From: Bradyrhizobium sp. CCBAU 51627
GTDB lineage: Bacteria; Pseudomonadota; Alphaproteobacteria; Rhizobiales; Xanthobacteraceae
Direction: 5' to 3'
Length of the DNA stretch: 64,000 bases
Assembly: GCF_028128765.1 (NCBI RefSeq)
Contig: NZ_LBJG01000016.1
Location: forward strand, 34,904-98,903
Part shown: piece by piece, positions 43,987 to 53,475 of the stretch
Numbering within the stretch: the first letter of the stretch is position 1
Layout: the number at the start of each line of letters is the position of its first letter
Made by a program: the position numbers and the translations under genes
Notes under the pieces: generated by a model
Seen by the model: only the letters and a program-made list of their open reading frames with translations
The model's database searches: none
What the model was told of the DNA's origin: nothing

Positions 43987-46074
43987 ATGAACGTTGATCC
44001 CGGACGGCAGTTTCGTGAGATCGCCAGGCTGACGGTCAGCATTCGCCTCGCCGTCTCCGCGCTGGTGCTCGCCGCGATCCTGCTGACGGCGGCGCTGTCG
44101 AGCCTGGTGTGGTGGCGCACGGCGGAGGCGACCAGCCGGCAACTGGCTTCGACCATCAACGAGCAGATCGTTGCGGCAGTGCGTAAGGAGGTTTCTGCCA
44201 TCGTGGATGAGGCGCGCGCCGCGCACACCGCAATCCGTACGCTGTTCCTCCAGAACGTGCTCGACACCCGCGAAGCCGACAAGCGCGAATTCGTCTTCCT
44301 GTCGCAATTGCAGTCGCAGGCCACGATCTCATGGGTTGCCTTCGGCTGGCCCGACGGCTCGTTCTTCGCCGCGCACAAGCTCGGCGACCGTCGGCTGGAG
44401 ATGATGGAGATTTCGCTGACCGATCATCCGGGCCAGCGCCGCATCGATGAATATGACGTGGTGCCCGGCGATATCGAGTTCGCCAATCGCCGCTTCGAGC
44501 CGACCGGGTTTCGCGTCGCCGATCAGGCCTGGTTCAAGGCCGGGATCGCAGCTGACGAGCCGCAATGGTTCAGGGTCATGAATCATGCGACGGGGCAGCG
44601 TCCGTCGATCGCTTTTGCGGGCCCGATCGACGTCTATCAGGAGCGGCAAGGCGTGCTTGCCGTCATCATCGAGTACACAAGGCTTGCGCGTTTCCTGTCG
44701 CAGCTCGAGGTCGGGCACACCGGAACGGCCTTCATCATCGACGACAGCGGCGTACTTGTTGCCGCTCCGGACAGGGACGCCGACGAGCTGCATTCGGCAA
44801 AGGGCGACACCACGTTGTTACCACTTGCGCGGACGGCGCTCGCAAAAGCGGGTGAAGCCGGCACCCACGAGGCCTGGCGCAGCCAGCTCACCTCGCACGG
44901 CGCCGCCTATGAAGTCGCGCTCACGCCGTTGCCGTTTCCCGGCTGGTCGTTGGCAACCGTGATCCCGGAGGCCGAGTTCCTCGGCCCGGTCGAGACGACG
45001 CTGCGGCACCTGATTCTTGGCCTGACCATCGGCGCTGTGCTCGCGGCACTGGCGTCGGCCGTGCTTGCGCGTTCCGTGATTGCTGCGCCGCTCTCGCGCG
45101 TCGTCGGCGAGCTTCGCCATGTCGAAGCCTTCGCTCTGGAGCAGGTTCGCCGCCATCCGTCGCGCCTGAAGGAGATCGCGAGCCTGTCCGGAGCGATTGC
45201 CGAAATGGCGGCCGGCCTCTCCGCGTTCCGCAAGTTCATTCCCGCCGATCTCGTCCGCGCGCTCCTGCGCCAGGGCGTGGAGGCAAGTCCCGGCGGAAGC
45301 ATTCAGGAGCTCAGCGTGATGTTCATCGACGTTGCGGGCTTCACCGGGCTGTCCGAGCGGCTCGGCGATCGTGTCGTGCCGCTGCTGTCGCGCTATCTGG
45401 ACCTCACCTCGGAGATCATCGTTGCCAATGGCGGCACCATCGACAAGTTCATCGGCGATGCCGTCATGGCGTTCTGGGGCGCGCCGCAGCCGCAAGAGGA
45501 TCATGCTGTGCGATGCTGCCGCGCGGCGCTTGCATGCCGCAGGGCGATCAGGGAGTGCGGCCTCACCGACGATCTCGGCCAGCCCCTTCAGATCAGGATC
45601 GGCATCAATTCCGGACGCATGCTGGTCGGCAACATCGGCTCGGAACTGCGGCTCAACTACACCGTGATCGGCGATGCCGTGAACGTCGCCAGTCGGCTCG
45701 AGGGCGCCAACAAATCCTATGGCACGCAGATCCTGATCGGGGAGACGACCGAACGCCTGGCGCGCGGCGCCATCGTCACGCGCGAGATCGACAGCATCGC
45801 CGTTTACGGGCGCGAGGAAGGCCTCGCCGTCCATGAGCTGATCGGAATCGAGGACGAAGGCGCGGTCGCGGCCGACTGGATCGCGGACTACGAGCGCGGC
45901 CTCGCCAATTATCGCGCACGCCGGTTTTCCGCAGCGCTCGCCGATTTCGATGCCGTGTTGAAGCAGCGCGGCCAGGATCGCCCGGCCGAGCTGATGTGCG
46001 AGCGCTGCCGCCGGCTCGCCGCATCCGCGCCCGACGCTGCCTGGAAGCCCGTGGCGGCATTGGCGTCGAAATAA
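43987..46074 (+). CDS. Membrane-bound sensor adenylate/guanylate cyclase (dCache-class III)
   Basis: A 695-residue receptor cyclase. A first membrane helix (about 18-45, LAVSALVLAAILLTAALSSLVWW), a periplasmic Cache-like sensor (to about 335), a second helix (LILGLTIGAVLAALASAVLA) and a linker lead to the cyclase domain (about 445-630) with VMFIDVAGFT, TIDKFIGDAVMAFWG and NYTVIGDAVNVASRLE. Metal aspartates, the lysine of the adenine pocket and the transition-state arginine are present, so it should be active. The ATG at 43987 has GAGG six bases upstream; ATG 43924 has none. A short TPR-like tail follows. Confidence 0.9.
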   Translation: MNVDPGRQFREIARLTVSIRLAVSALVLAAILLTAALSSLVWWRTAEATSRQLASTINEQIVAAVRKEVSAIVDEARAAHTAIRTLFLQNVLDTREADKREFVFLSQLQSQATISWVAFGWPDGSFFAAHKLGDRRLEMMEISLTDHPGQRRIDEYDVVPGDIEFANRRFEPTGFRVADQAWFKAGIAADEPQWFRVMNHATGQRPSIAFAGPIDVYQERQGVLAVIIEYTRLARFLSQLEVGHTGTAFIIDDSGVLVAAPDRDADELHSAKGDTTLLPLARTALAKAGEAGTHEAWRSQLTSHGAAYEVALTPLPFPGWSLATVIPEAEFLGPVETTLRHLILGLTIGAVLAALASAVLARSVIAAPLSRVVGELRHVEAFALEQVRRHPSRLKEIASLSGAIAEMAAGLSAFRKFIPADLVRALLRQGVEASPGGSIQELSVMFIDVAGFTGLSERLGDRVVPLLSRYLDLTSEIIVANGGTIDKFIGDAVMAFWGAPQPQEDHAVRCCRAALACRRAIRECGLTDDLGQPLQIRIGINSGRMLVGNIGSELRLNYTVIGDAVNVASRLEGANKSYGTQILIGETTERLARGAIVTREIDSIAVYGREEGLAVHELIGIEDEGAVAADWIADYERGLANYRARRFSAALADFDAVLKQRGQDRPAELMCERCRRLAASAPDAAWKPVAALASK

Positions 46075-46150
46075 CGCCCTTTGGACGGCGCTCGACGCCA
46101 AAGCGCGGAGCGATTAATGATGGGTGGTCATTTCTCCGGACCCCCAACAC

Positions 46151-46735
46151 ATGAAGACCACGCTGCTGAAGTCCGAAGACTACACCCGAGCGCCCTGGAA
46201 GAACGGCGGCGGCATCTTTACCGATATCGCGGACGCTCATCGTTCCGGCGTGACGACGAAGGATTGGGACAGCCTGCTGTGGCGCTTCGCTTCAACGCCG
46301 ATCGTGGCGCCGGGGCCGTTCTCGCATATGCCCGGTATCGATCGATTGCAGATGGTGGTCGGCGGCCGCGGACTGGTGCTCAAGGCGCCGGGGGAGGAAT
46401 TCGACGAGCGCGAGCCGTTCACGACCGTTCGTTTCACCGGCGAGATGGAGATCGTGACCGAGCTCGAAGCCGGGCCGGTCGAGGTCGTCAACTTGATGGC
46501 GCGGCGCGGTACGGCGGAGATTGCGCTTTTGGCGCTGAGGGAGCCCGGCGAACAGCCGTTGCCTGCGGGTACGCATCTGGTCTATGCGGCATCCGGCGAT
46601 TGCCGCATACGTCTCGATCGCGAGGCATTTGTCGTTCCCGGCGGCAGCACGTTGAAAATCGAGCTGACCGGGGCGACGAGGCTGGCGCTCGTCTCGGGGC
46701 TGGCCGTGCTGGGGTCGATCCAGCTCGTTGGCTAA
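46151..46735 (+). CDS. hutD: HutD family protein
   Basis: A 194-residue cupin-fold protein. The HutD family pattern is clear: EDYTRAPWKNGGGIFTDIA (about 9-27), WRFASTPIVAPGPFSHMPGIDR and GEMEIVTELEAGPVEVVNLMARRG. HutD accompanies histidine-utilisation genes and is proposed to limit pathway flux, but no other hut gene is in the window. It lies between two cyclase genes on the same strand. ATG 46151 matches the family N-terminus; an earlier GTG at 46124 is possible. Confidence 0.88.
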   Translation: MKTTLLKSEDYTRAPWKNGGGIFTDIADAHRSGVTTKDWDSLLWRFASTPIVAPGPFSHMPGIDRLQMVVGGRGLVLKAPGEEFDEREPFTTVRFTGEMEIVTELEAGPVEVVNLMARRGTAEIALLALREPGEQPLPAGTHLVYAASGDCRIRLDREAFVVPGGSTLKIELTGATRLALVSGLAVLGSIQLVG

Positions 46736-46840
46736 GGCCGGTCGTGCGAATGCGCACAATCCGGGCAACTGGTCAGGTTGACGCGGCCTTGCCGGAACCC
46801 GATATCTGCGGAGATCAAGATCGCCGCTGAAGGCCAGGAT

Positions 46841-48061
46841 ATGAACGCGCCAGACAAGATTCCCACCGCCACGTTGTCCGACGGCGTCGTCGATTGGCTG
46901 ACCAACGGCACGCGCGACCAGCGTTTCATCGACAACATCTTTGCCGAGATGTGCATCCGCCTGCAGCAGGCCGGCATTCCGCTGAAGCGGTCGACGCTGC
47001 ACGTCCAGATCCAGCATCCGCAGTGGCTGGGGGCCCGCATCATGTGGTCCGACGGTATGCGCGAGGCCGAGATTGGGCGAGTCGACTTCGATGTGAGGGG
47101 GCGCTCCGAATATATCGGCAGTCCCGCCAACGAGATGCAGGACGGTGCCACTGAAGTACGCGAGAACCTCGAACGGGATCCCGCGCTTGGCCGCAAGCAC
47201 GCGCTCTATGACGAGATGCGGGCCAAAGGCCTGACCGACTATGTCGCCTGGCCGCTCTATCACACCCTCGGAAAGCGCCATCTCATCACTTTCGCGACTG
47301 ACCGAAGCGGCGGTTTTGACGATGCGCATATCGCGGCGCTGAAGACGGTGTTGCCGGTGCTGGCGCTGGTCAGCGAGATCCGCGTCAAGAACCGTCTGGC
47401 GCGGACGCTGCTGGAGACCTATGTCGGCTCCCATGCCGGCGAACTGATCCTCGCCGGCGCCACCAGGCGCGGTGCCGGAACGACGGTGCGTGCCGCGATC
47501 ATGATCTGCGACCTCAGAGATTTCACCAAGATCTCCGACAATTGGCCGCGCGACGACGTCATCGATCTCCTCAACGATTATTTCGACGCGATGTCCGAGC
47601 CGATCGCGCGGCACGGCGGCGAGATCCTGAAATTCATCGGCGATGGGCTGCTCGCCATCTTCCCGCTGAGCCAGCCCCATGCCTGCGCCAACCTGCTGCG
47701 TGCCGTCGGCGAGGCCGGCGACGCCATGGTCGCGCTGAACGAGCGGAACAGGGCTACAGGCCGCGCGCCGCTGAATTATGGCATCGGCGTCCATGTCGGC
47801 GACGTCATGTACGGCAATATCGGTTCGAGCAGCCGGCTAGACTTCACCGTGATCGGCCCCGCCGTCAACATGGCCTCGCGCCTCGAGGCGCTCACCAAGC
47901 AGATCGGCAAGCCGGTGCTGCTGTCGCGCGATTTTGCCGAACTGGTGGCGCCGGAGTTCGAGCTCGAGCGGGTCGGTCAGCACGCCGTGCGCGGTTTCAG
48001 CGAACCGATCGAACTGTTCGCGTTTCAGCCGGGCGCGGGGCTCGACGACCGGGGTGCCTGA
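46841..48061 (+). CDS. Soluble class III adenylate/guanylate cyclase with N-terminal GAF-like region
   Basis: A 406-residue cytoplasmic protein. The first 190 residues form a sensory region without membrane helices (LTNGTRDQRFIDNIFAEMCIRLQ and WPLYHTLGKRHLITFATD), of a kind seen in rhizobial CyaC-type cyclases. The catalytic domain (about 215-385) has IMICDLRDFTKIS, GEILKFIGDGLLAIF and FTVIGPAVNMASRLE with metal aspartates and arginine kept. ATG 46841 fits the family start; the longer frame adds 21 residues without a ribosome site. The ligand is unknown. Confidence 0.87.
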   Translation: MNAPDKIPTATLSDGVVDWLTNGTRDQRFIDNIFAEMCIRLQQAGIPLKRSTLHVQIQHPQWLGARIMWSDGMREAEIGRVDFDVRGRSEYIGSPANEMQDGATEVRENLERDPALGRKHALYDEMRAKGLTDYVAWPLYHTLGKRHLITFATDRSGGFDDAHIAALKTVLPVLALVSEIRVKNRLARTLLETYVGSHAGELILAGATRRGAGTTVRAAIMICDLRDFTKISDNWPRDDVIDLLNDYFDAMSEPIARHGGEILKFIGDGLLAIFPLSQPHACANLLRAVGEAGDAMVALNERNRATGRAPLNYGIGVHVGDVMYGNIGSSSRLDFTVIGPAVNMASRLEALTKQIGKPVLLSRDFAELVAPEFELERVGQHAVRGFSEPIELFAFQPGAGLDDRGA

Positions 48062-48145
48062 TCGCGCGCTGTTGCCAAGCCGCAAACGTCCAACTACGTT
48101 TCGTCTCAGCTCCGCCAAGATGGTCCAGCGATTGGCCGTAAACTC

Positions 48146-48943
48146 ATGCCCAAATTCCTTCGCATCGGCCTGCATCAGTCGAACGTATCGGGATACACGT
48201 CGAAGGCATGGTGCGTGCGGCGGGTCGGCTCGGCGGTTTTTCTGAAATGGGGCGCTGTCGAGGTCCAGGGCGCCGGCAAGGGGCGCAAGGTCTATTGGAC
48301 GCGTCTGCCGCAGGAGAAAACGATCCGTTGCGGCACGGCGCAGCGCGCCCAGGACTACACCAAATCCGCGATCGCGCGCCGGCGCAGCCATGACTATGAG
48401 CCGCTCACCGGCGCCATTCTGGCGCGGCGAAAATCCGCCAATGGCAGCGCCGATCTCAAGCAGGCGCTCGCCACGATCCTGATCGTCGACATCGTCGGCT
48501 CCACCGCAAAAGCAGCAAAGCTCGGCGATGCGCGCTGGACCAAGGTGATGGGCCTCTACTACGCGGCGGTCCGTAAGGAGCTGAGGTCGTCGCGCGGCAA
48601 GGAGGTCGTCACGACCGGAGATGGCGTGCTCGCGACCTTCAAGGCGCCGGCCGCCGGGATCAATTGCGCGACCGCGATCCAAAAGGCGGTGCGCACGCTG
48701 GGCCTCGATATCAGGGTAGGCCTGCACGCCGGCAAATACACGATCAGCGGTGGCGAGATGGTCGGTCTCGCGTTCCACATCGGCACCCGCGTCGCCGCCA
48801 AGGCGCGCGCCGGCGAAGTCCTGGTCTCGAGCGCGGTCAAGGATCTGCTCGCGGCGCAATCCCAGATTCGTCTCAGGGATCACGGCAGCCACCAGCTCAA
48901 GGGCGTGCCGACGCGGTGGCGGCTGTATCGGGTCGAGGGCTGA
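48146..48943 (+). CDS. Small class III cyclase-like protein with N-terminal WGR-like domain
   Basis: A 265-residue protein. Residues 15-85 show a WGR-like pattern: WCVRRVGSAVFLKWGAVEV, a GKGRKVYW strand and KSAIARRRSHDYEPL. Residues 108-262 are a compact cyclase domain with LIVDIVGSTAKAAKLGD, VTTGDGVLATF and GLAFHIGTRVAAKARAGEVLVSS. The usual VN of the catalytic helix is FH, so catalysis may be weakened while metal aspartates remain. WGR domains are mostly linked to PARP and DNA-binding contexts; this fusion is unusual and its role unknown. Confidence 0.78.
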   Translation: MPKFLRIGLHQSNVSGYTSKAWCVRRVGSAVFLKWGAVEVQGAGKGRKVYWTRLPQEKTIRCGTAQRAQDYTKSAIARRRSHDYEPLTGAILARRKSANGSADLKQALATILIVDIVGSTAKAAKLGDARWTKVMGLYYAAVRKELRSSRGKEVVTTGDGVLATFKAPAAGINCATAIQKAVRTLGLDIRVGLHAGKYTISGGEMVGLAFHIGTRVAAKARAGEVLVSSAVKDLLAAQSQIRLRDHGSHQLKGVPTRWRLYRVEG

Positions 48944-48961
48944 AGGGCATGGGTGCTCGTT

Positions 48962-51900
48962 CTAAGCAGCGTGGTCCGCTTCTGAGGCAACGGCGGCCGG
49001 CCCTTGGAGCGTTGGATGGCTCTCGCGCGCGTCGTTCGCTCGCTCGCGGCTGCGCCACGCCGACGCCAACTCCTCGAGTTTACGCCGGACACTGTCCACG
49101 ACGCTGGCCCAGTCGCCTCGCGCGGGTTGCCTGAACAGCCGCATGGACTGATACCACGGGCTGTCGTTGCGGTTGAGCAGCCAGCGCCAGTCCGGGATGA
49201 ACGGCAACATCGTCCAGACCGGCGTGCCAAGCGCGCCGGCAAGGTGCACGACGCTGGTGTCGACCGAGATCACCAGGTCGAGGCAGCCGATCAGCGCTGC
49301 CGTGTCGCTGAAGTCCATGAGCTGCTCGGTCAGGTCGATGATATCAGTCCGTTCGCCGAGGACGGCCCTGTCCTGATCCCGGACGCTCTTTTGCAAGGAG
49401 ACGAACTGGACGTCGCAATCGAGCAGAGGCGCAAGCGTGCGCAGGGGGATCGAGCGGTTGTGATCGTTCCTGTGATCCGGGTTTCCCGACCAGACGAGAC
49501 CGACGCGGAGGCGATTGCGGGGGCCAAGCCGGTTGTCCCACGCCTTCACCTGCGCTGCCGGGGGCGCCGGGACATACGACTTTGCGAATGGGATCGTATC
49601 GAGCCGCGTTCCGAACACCAATGGCAGGCTCCCGAGAGGGCAGTGCAGATCGAACGGCAGCGACGTTGCAGATGGTCGACTGACGCAACTGGCGACGCCG
49701 GACACCCCGGCCAGGAGCTGCCGGATCGGCGCCTGAACCTCCAGGATGACGCGCGCCCCGAGCGCGGCGGCCATGGACGCATAGCGCGCGAACTGAATGG
49801 CATCGCCCAGGCCTTCTTCGGAGTGGAGCAACAGGGTCTTGCCCAGGATCGGCTGGTCGCCGCGCCAAAGGGGTTGGGCAAAGCCACGGTCGGGCAAACC
49901 GACAGGAAGCTTCCAGCGCGCTTCGCGCCCAGGCCAGCCTCGCTCGAAGTCTCCGCTCATGAGTTGAAGCGTCGCCAGATTGTAAGTCGCGGGCGCATTG
50001 CCCGGATCAACCGTCAGCGATCTGCGAAAGGTCGCGAAAGCGTCGTCCAGCAATTGCAGATTCATCAAGGCCAGCGCCTTGTTGTTGAGCACGGCAGAAA
50101 AGTCCGGACGAAGTTCAAGCGACCGATCGAAGCACGCGATGGCTTGCTCGAAGCGGCCAAGTCGCGAATGAAGCAGGCCGAGATTGTTGTGCGTTTCCGG
50201 CAGAAGGGCGTCCAGCGCAATGGACGTCTCGTAATCGGCTTCTGCTTCCTCGAACCGGTTCGCTTCCTGCAGGCAGGCGCCGCGCATTTGATACAGGGCT
50301 GCGGAATTCGGACCCAGCTTTTCGGCGACATCGAGGCATTCCAGGGCTTCCGTATAGCGGCCGAGGTTGAACAGCAGGCAGCCGCAGCTGTTCGCGGCTT
50401 CCGGATAGTGCGGATGGAGTTGCAGCGCCCGCCGGAAATGCGGCACAGCCTCGTCCATGCGCTTGCGTTGCCAGAACAGATTGCCGAGGCAATTCGAGAG
50501 GACCGCCTCCTGGGGTTTGGTCGCGGACTTGCTCAGGTGTTGCCGTGCTCCTGAGCGCCATGCGGACACCAGCCCCTCGAGTTCGAGGCGAATGCTGTCC
50601 ACGACGCTCGCCCAGTCGCCTCGCTCGGGTTGCCTGAACAGCCGCATGGACTGATACCACGGGCTGTCGTTGCGGTTGAGCAGCCAGCGCCAGTCCGGGT
50701 TGAAGGGCAACATCGTCCAGACCGGCGCGCCCAGCGCGCCCGAGAGGTGGACGACGCTGGTGTCGACCGAGATCACGAGGTCAAGGCAAGACACCAGCGC
50801 GGCCGTCTCGCTGAAATCCGTGAGTTGCTCGGTCAGGTCGATGATGTCACGTCGTTCGCTGAGGAAGGCGCGGTCCTGATCTCGGATGCCTTTCTGCAAG
50901 GAGACGAACTGGACGTCGCAATCCAGCAGAGGCGCAAGCGTGCGCAGGGCCATCGACCGGTTGTGGTCGTTCTTGTGACCCGTATCCCCCGACCACACCA
51001 GGCCGACACGCAAGCGCGTGTGGGGGCCGAGCCGGCCGTCCCACACCTTCGCGCGCGCTGCCGGGGGCGCCGGGACATACGACTCTGCCAACGGGATCGT
51101 ATCGAGCCGCGTTCCGAATGCCAGCGGCAGGCTGCCGAGAGGACAGTGCAGGTCGAACGCCAGCGAGGGCGTCGACGACCGGTCGATGCAAGTTGAGACG
51201 CCGGGCATCCCGGCCAGCAGCGACCTGACCGCAGGCCTGACCTCCAGGATGACCCGGGCGCCGAGCGCAGCTACCATCGGCACATAGCGTGCAAACTGGA
51301 TCGAGTCGCCCAGCGCCTCGTCGGCATGGAGCAATATGGTCTTGCCTTCGATCGACTGGTCACCAAGCCAGAGCGGCTGGGAAAAGCCGCGGCCGACGAG
51401 GCCGAGGGACGATGCAGTCCAGCGGGCCTCGCGTCCGCGCCAGCCCCGCTCGAAATCTCCCGTCAGCATCTGGAGCAGCGCCAGATTCCAGATCGTGTCG
51501 GCATTGCGAGGGTCGATCGCCAGCGATTGGTGAAAGGTCGCGAACGCCGCATCCAGCAATTGCAGGCTCCACAAGGCCCGCGCCTTTTCGTTGAGCGCCG
51601 CCGGGAAATTCGGACGGAGCGCGAGCGCGCGGTCGAAGCATGCGAAGGCCAGCTCCATCCGCTCCAATCTCGCGTGAAGCGTGCCGAGGTTCTTGTGCGT
51701 CTCCGCCTCGGCGGGATTCAGCGCAATGGATCTCTCGAAGTCGGCCTGTGCCTCGTCGAACCGGCCCAGCCGCTGCAAGCATAGCCCGCGCGTCTGATAC
51801 AGCGGCGCGACGCCAGGATTGAGCCTATCGAATGCGTTGAAGCATTCCAGCGCCTCCGCGTACCGGCCGAGATTGAATAGCGATTGGCCTTGTTTCGCGG

Positions 51901-51988
51901 CTTCCAGACTCTGTTGCGCGACGGCCAGATTTTGCGGCCGGACGTTCTGGGATGGCTTGGCCGCGGACCGGCGCTCTTGACGGTTCAT
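48962..51988 (-). CDS. TPR-GT9-like glycosyltransferase, internally duplicated
   Basis: A 1008-residue protein built from two copies of a unit of 501 codons. Each unit has TPR helices (AEALECF..., AFACFDRALALRPNFPAALN) followed by a domain like glycosyltransferase family 9/heptosyltransferases (LLHADEALGDSIQFARYV, LRVGLVWSG, LVISVDTSVVHLSGALGAPVW). Similar single-unit proteins are common near glycan loci and are thought to transfer sugars. ATG 51988 (MNRQERRSAAKPSQN) is the likely start; the longer frame begins at a TTG with a leader unlike the family. The two catalytic-like domains both look complete. Target unknown. Confidence 0.85.
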   Translation of the reverse strand: MNRQERRSAAKPSQNVRPQNLAVAQQSLEAAKQGQSLFNLGRYAEALECFNAFDRLNPGVAPLYQTRGLCLQRLGRFDEAQADFERSIALNPAEAETHKNLGTLHARLERMELAFACFDRALALRPNFPAALNEKARALWSLQLLDAAFATFHQSLAIDPRNADTIWNLALLQMLTGDFERGWRGREARWTASSLGLVGRGFSQPLWLGDQSIEGKTILLHADEALGDSIQFARYVPMVAALGARVILEVRPAVRSLLAGMPGVSTCIDRSSTPSLAFDLHCPLGSLPLAFGTRLDTIPLAESYVPAPPAARAKVWDGRLGPHTRLRVGLVWSGDTGHKNDHNRSMALRTLAPLLDCDVQFVSLQKGIRDQDRAFLSERRDIIDLTEQLTDFSETAALVSCLDLVISVDTSVVHLSGALGAPVWTMLPFNPDWRWLLNRNDSPWYQSMRLFRQPERGDWASVVDSIRLELEGLVSAWRSGARQHLSKSATKPQEAVLSNCLGNLFWQRKRMDEAVPHFRRALQLHPHYPEAANSCGCLLFNLGRYTEALECLDVAEKLGPNSAALYQMRGACLQEANRFEEAEADYETSIALDALLPETHNNLGLLHSRLGRFEQAIACFDRSLELRPDFSAVLNNKALALMNLQLLDDAFATFRRSLTVDPGNAPATYNLATLQLMSGDFERGWPGREARWKLPVGLPDRGFAQPLWRGDQPILGKTLLLHSEEGLGDAIQFARYASMAAALGARVILEVQAPIRQLLAGVSGVASCVSRPSATSLPFDLHCPLGSLPLVFGTRLDTIPFAKSYVPAPPAAQVKAWDNRLGPRNRLRVGLVWSGNPDHRNDHNRSIPLRTLAPLLDCDVQFVSLQKSVRDQDRAVLGERTDIIDLTEQLMDFSDTAALIGCLDLVISVDTSVVHLAGALGTPVWTMLPFIPDWRWLLNRNDSPWYQSMRLFRQPARGDWASVVDSVRRKLEELASAWRSRERANDARESHPTLQGPAAVASEADHAA
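49052..50377 (-). repeat. Intragenic tandem repeat, C-terminal copy
   Basis: Second unit of the TPR-glycosyltransferase gene. It aligns with 50555-51880 at an offset of 1503 bases. Near its lower end identity is almost complete, for example the stretch starting CTGAACAGCCGCATGGACTG at 49131 and again at 50634; it falls toward the TPR end. Confidence 0.85.
50555..51880 (-). repeat. Intragenic tandem repeat, N-terminal copy
   Basis: First unit of the TPR-glycosyltransferase gene, partner of 49052-50377. The offset is an exact multiple of three, so the duplication kept the reading frame. Confidence 0.85.
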
Positions 51989-52210
51989 AGGCTGATCAGA
52001 AAAATGGAGGATGTCGCGGGATTTTTGGTCGCGCAAAATGAGGCGCTCGTCGCACTTGCGTTCTCGGTCCGTCAGGTCATGTGCGGCCGCGGCTCCGGGG
52101 CTGCCGCGCGCGATGGTGACATGGCGTTGAGGTAGTTTCTGGTGCGAAGCTGGTGTGAGGCTGGCGCACAACGCCCCCCGCGCGGGTGTCGGAAGCGCCG
52201 CTGCGCTGCG

Positions 52211-52579
52211 CTATTTCTCGACCGCCCCGGTCCAGTCCTTGAATCCGCCGACGTTGAACACCTTCTCGTAGCCCATGTCCTTGAGCAGCTTGCCGGCCAG
52301 CGCCGATCTGCCGCCGGACGCGCAGTAGAGAATCACGGTCTTGCTCTTGTCGAACGCCTTGTCGTGATAGGGCGACTCGGGGTCGGCGCGAAACTCCAGC
52401 ATCCCGCGCGAGACGTTCACGGCGCCTGCGATCTTGCCGCTGGCCGCGACTTCCGGCGCGTCGCGAACGTCCAGGACAAGCGTATTGCCGTTCTTGATCA
52501 TCTCGGACGCCTGTTCCGACGTGATCTTGGGAACTGCCGCATTCGCGGCTTCGAGCATTTGCTTGACGCTGGTGGCCAT
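52211..52579 (-). CDS. Rhodanese-like domain protein
   Basis: A 122-residue single-domain sulfurtransferase. Family features are NTLVLDVRDAPEVAASGKIAGAVNVSRG and the active-site loop YCASGGRSALAG with Cys86. Such proteins carry persulfide sulfur between donors and acceptors. The start has GGAGAG six bases upstream. It lies downstream of the dihaem cytochrome gene on the same strand, separated by 123 bases, so it may be transcribed with it or from its own promoter. Confidence 0.92.
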   Translation of the reverse strand: MATSVKQMLEAANAAVPKITSEQASEMIKNGNTLVLDVRDAPEVAASGKIAGAVNVSRGMLEFRADPESPYHDKAFDKSKTVILYCASGGRSALAGKLLKDMGYEKVFNVGGFKDWTGAVEK

Positions 52580-52702
52580 TGGGTCTCTCCGTTGTCGTCC
52601 CCGGACGGAAGATAGCATATCGCTCGCGTTTCGCCTCCTCCTATCGGAGGAGCGTCGAGGCCTTGGAACGGAGCAATTGAGTGCCGACGAGCAAGGCGCG
52701 GC

Positions 52703-53425
52703 CTAGCGCGGCAAGCGGGCTTTCAATGTTTCGAGATACGCCACGATCGCGTCGATCTGGTAGTCTGCAAGTCGCGGGTTGGGCATGGCTTGATCGGGTC
52801 CGAGCCTGCGATGGCTCGACGTCAGGAATTGCCTGATGGCGTCGGCGGAGAATGAGGGACGGTTGACGATCTCGGGGAAGCTCGGCGGCGCGGGGCGGTA
52901 CGCCGGCGATTCCCTGGCGGCATCCTCCACGACATGGCACGTTCCGCACAACGCATGGGCTTGGGCCCGTCCCTCGGCGACCTGATCGACGAACAATTGG
53001 TTGGCGACCGGCGGCCGAAGCGGTACCTGGATTGTGATCGAGGCGAATCCGCTGGCCCGATGGCAGCTGTTGCATTCGTCCGTCAGGGCCGAATACGCTT
53101 TTGTGAACCCGGGCACATCTTTCTGCTGTATCGCTTGTTGCACGGCTTGCAGCTGAAGCTTGGCCGGAGCGCTCCGTGCTGGATCGGACAGGAGCTTGCT
53201 CGCCCTTTCAAGGCCATCGTTCAGCTGCTGGACCTCGTAGTTCGCCAGGCTCCAATTGCTGAGCTTGCCTGCAAACCACAGTTTGGCATGCTGAAGCTGA
53301 AACCGGGTCATGAGGTCGGAGAGCGCGGCGGAGCCGGCGACGGACGTCGTTTGAGCCGGCGCTTGTGGGCTCGATGCGGCCATTACCGTTAAAGTCGCAG
53401 CGATGAACAATGTGAGCAGGCGCAT
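52703..53425 (-). CDS. Dihaem cytochrome c
   Basis: A 240-residue periplasmic protein with signal peptide (LLTLFIAATLTVMAASS) and two covalent haem sites, CNSCH at about 118-122 and CGTCH at about 160-164. The distal ligand candidate is the methionine in DQAMPNPRL. The first 110 mature residues form a helical domain of unknown role. It is divergent from the CBS-BON gene over a FixK/FNR-type box, suggesting induction at low oxygen and a role in microaerobic electron transfer. The ATG at 53425 gives a proper signal peptide, unlike the 20-residue longer frame. Confidence 0.88.
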   Translation of the reverse strand: MRLLTLFIAATLTVMAASSPQAPAQTTSVAGSAALSDLMTRFQLQHAKLWFAGKLSNWSLANYEVQQLNDGLERASKLLSDPARSAPAKLQLQAVQQAIQQKDVPGFTKAYSALTDECNSCHRASGFASITIQVPLRPPVANQLFVDQVAEGRAQAHALCGTCHVVEDAARESPAYRPAPPSFPEIVNRPSFSADAIRQFLTSSHRRLGPDQAMPNPRLADYQIDAIVAYLETLKARLPR

Positions 53426-53475
53426 GCCGGAACCCCAGACCTCGCAACAGCATGGCAGTCGACCCCGGTCGCGAG

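Noticed and set aside
49052..51880. Two separate glycosyltransferase genes or an insertion element
   Set aside because: The reading frame is continuous through both units and the offset is a multiple of three; there is no transposase or terminal inverted repeat.
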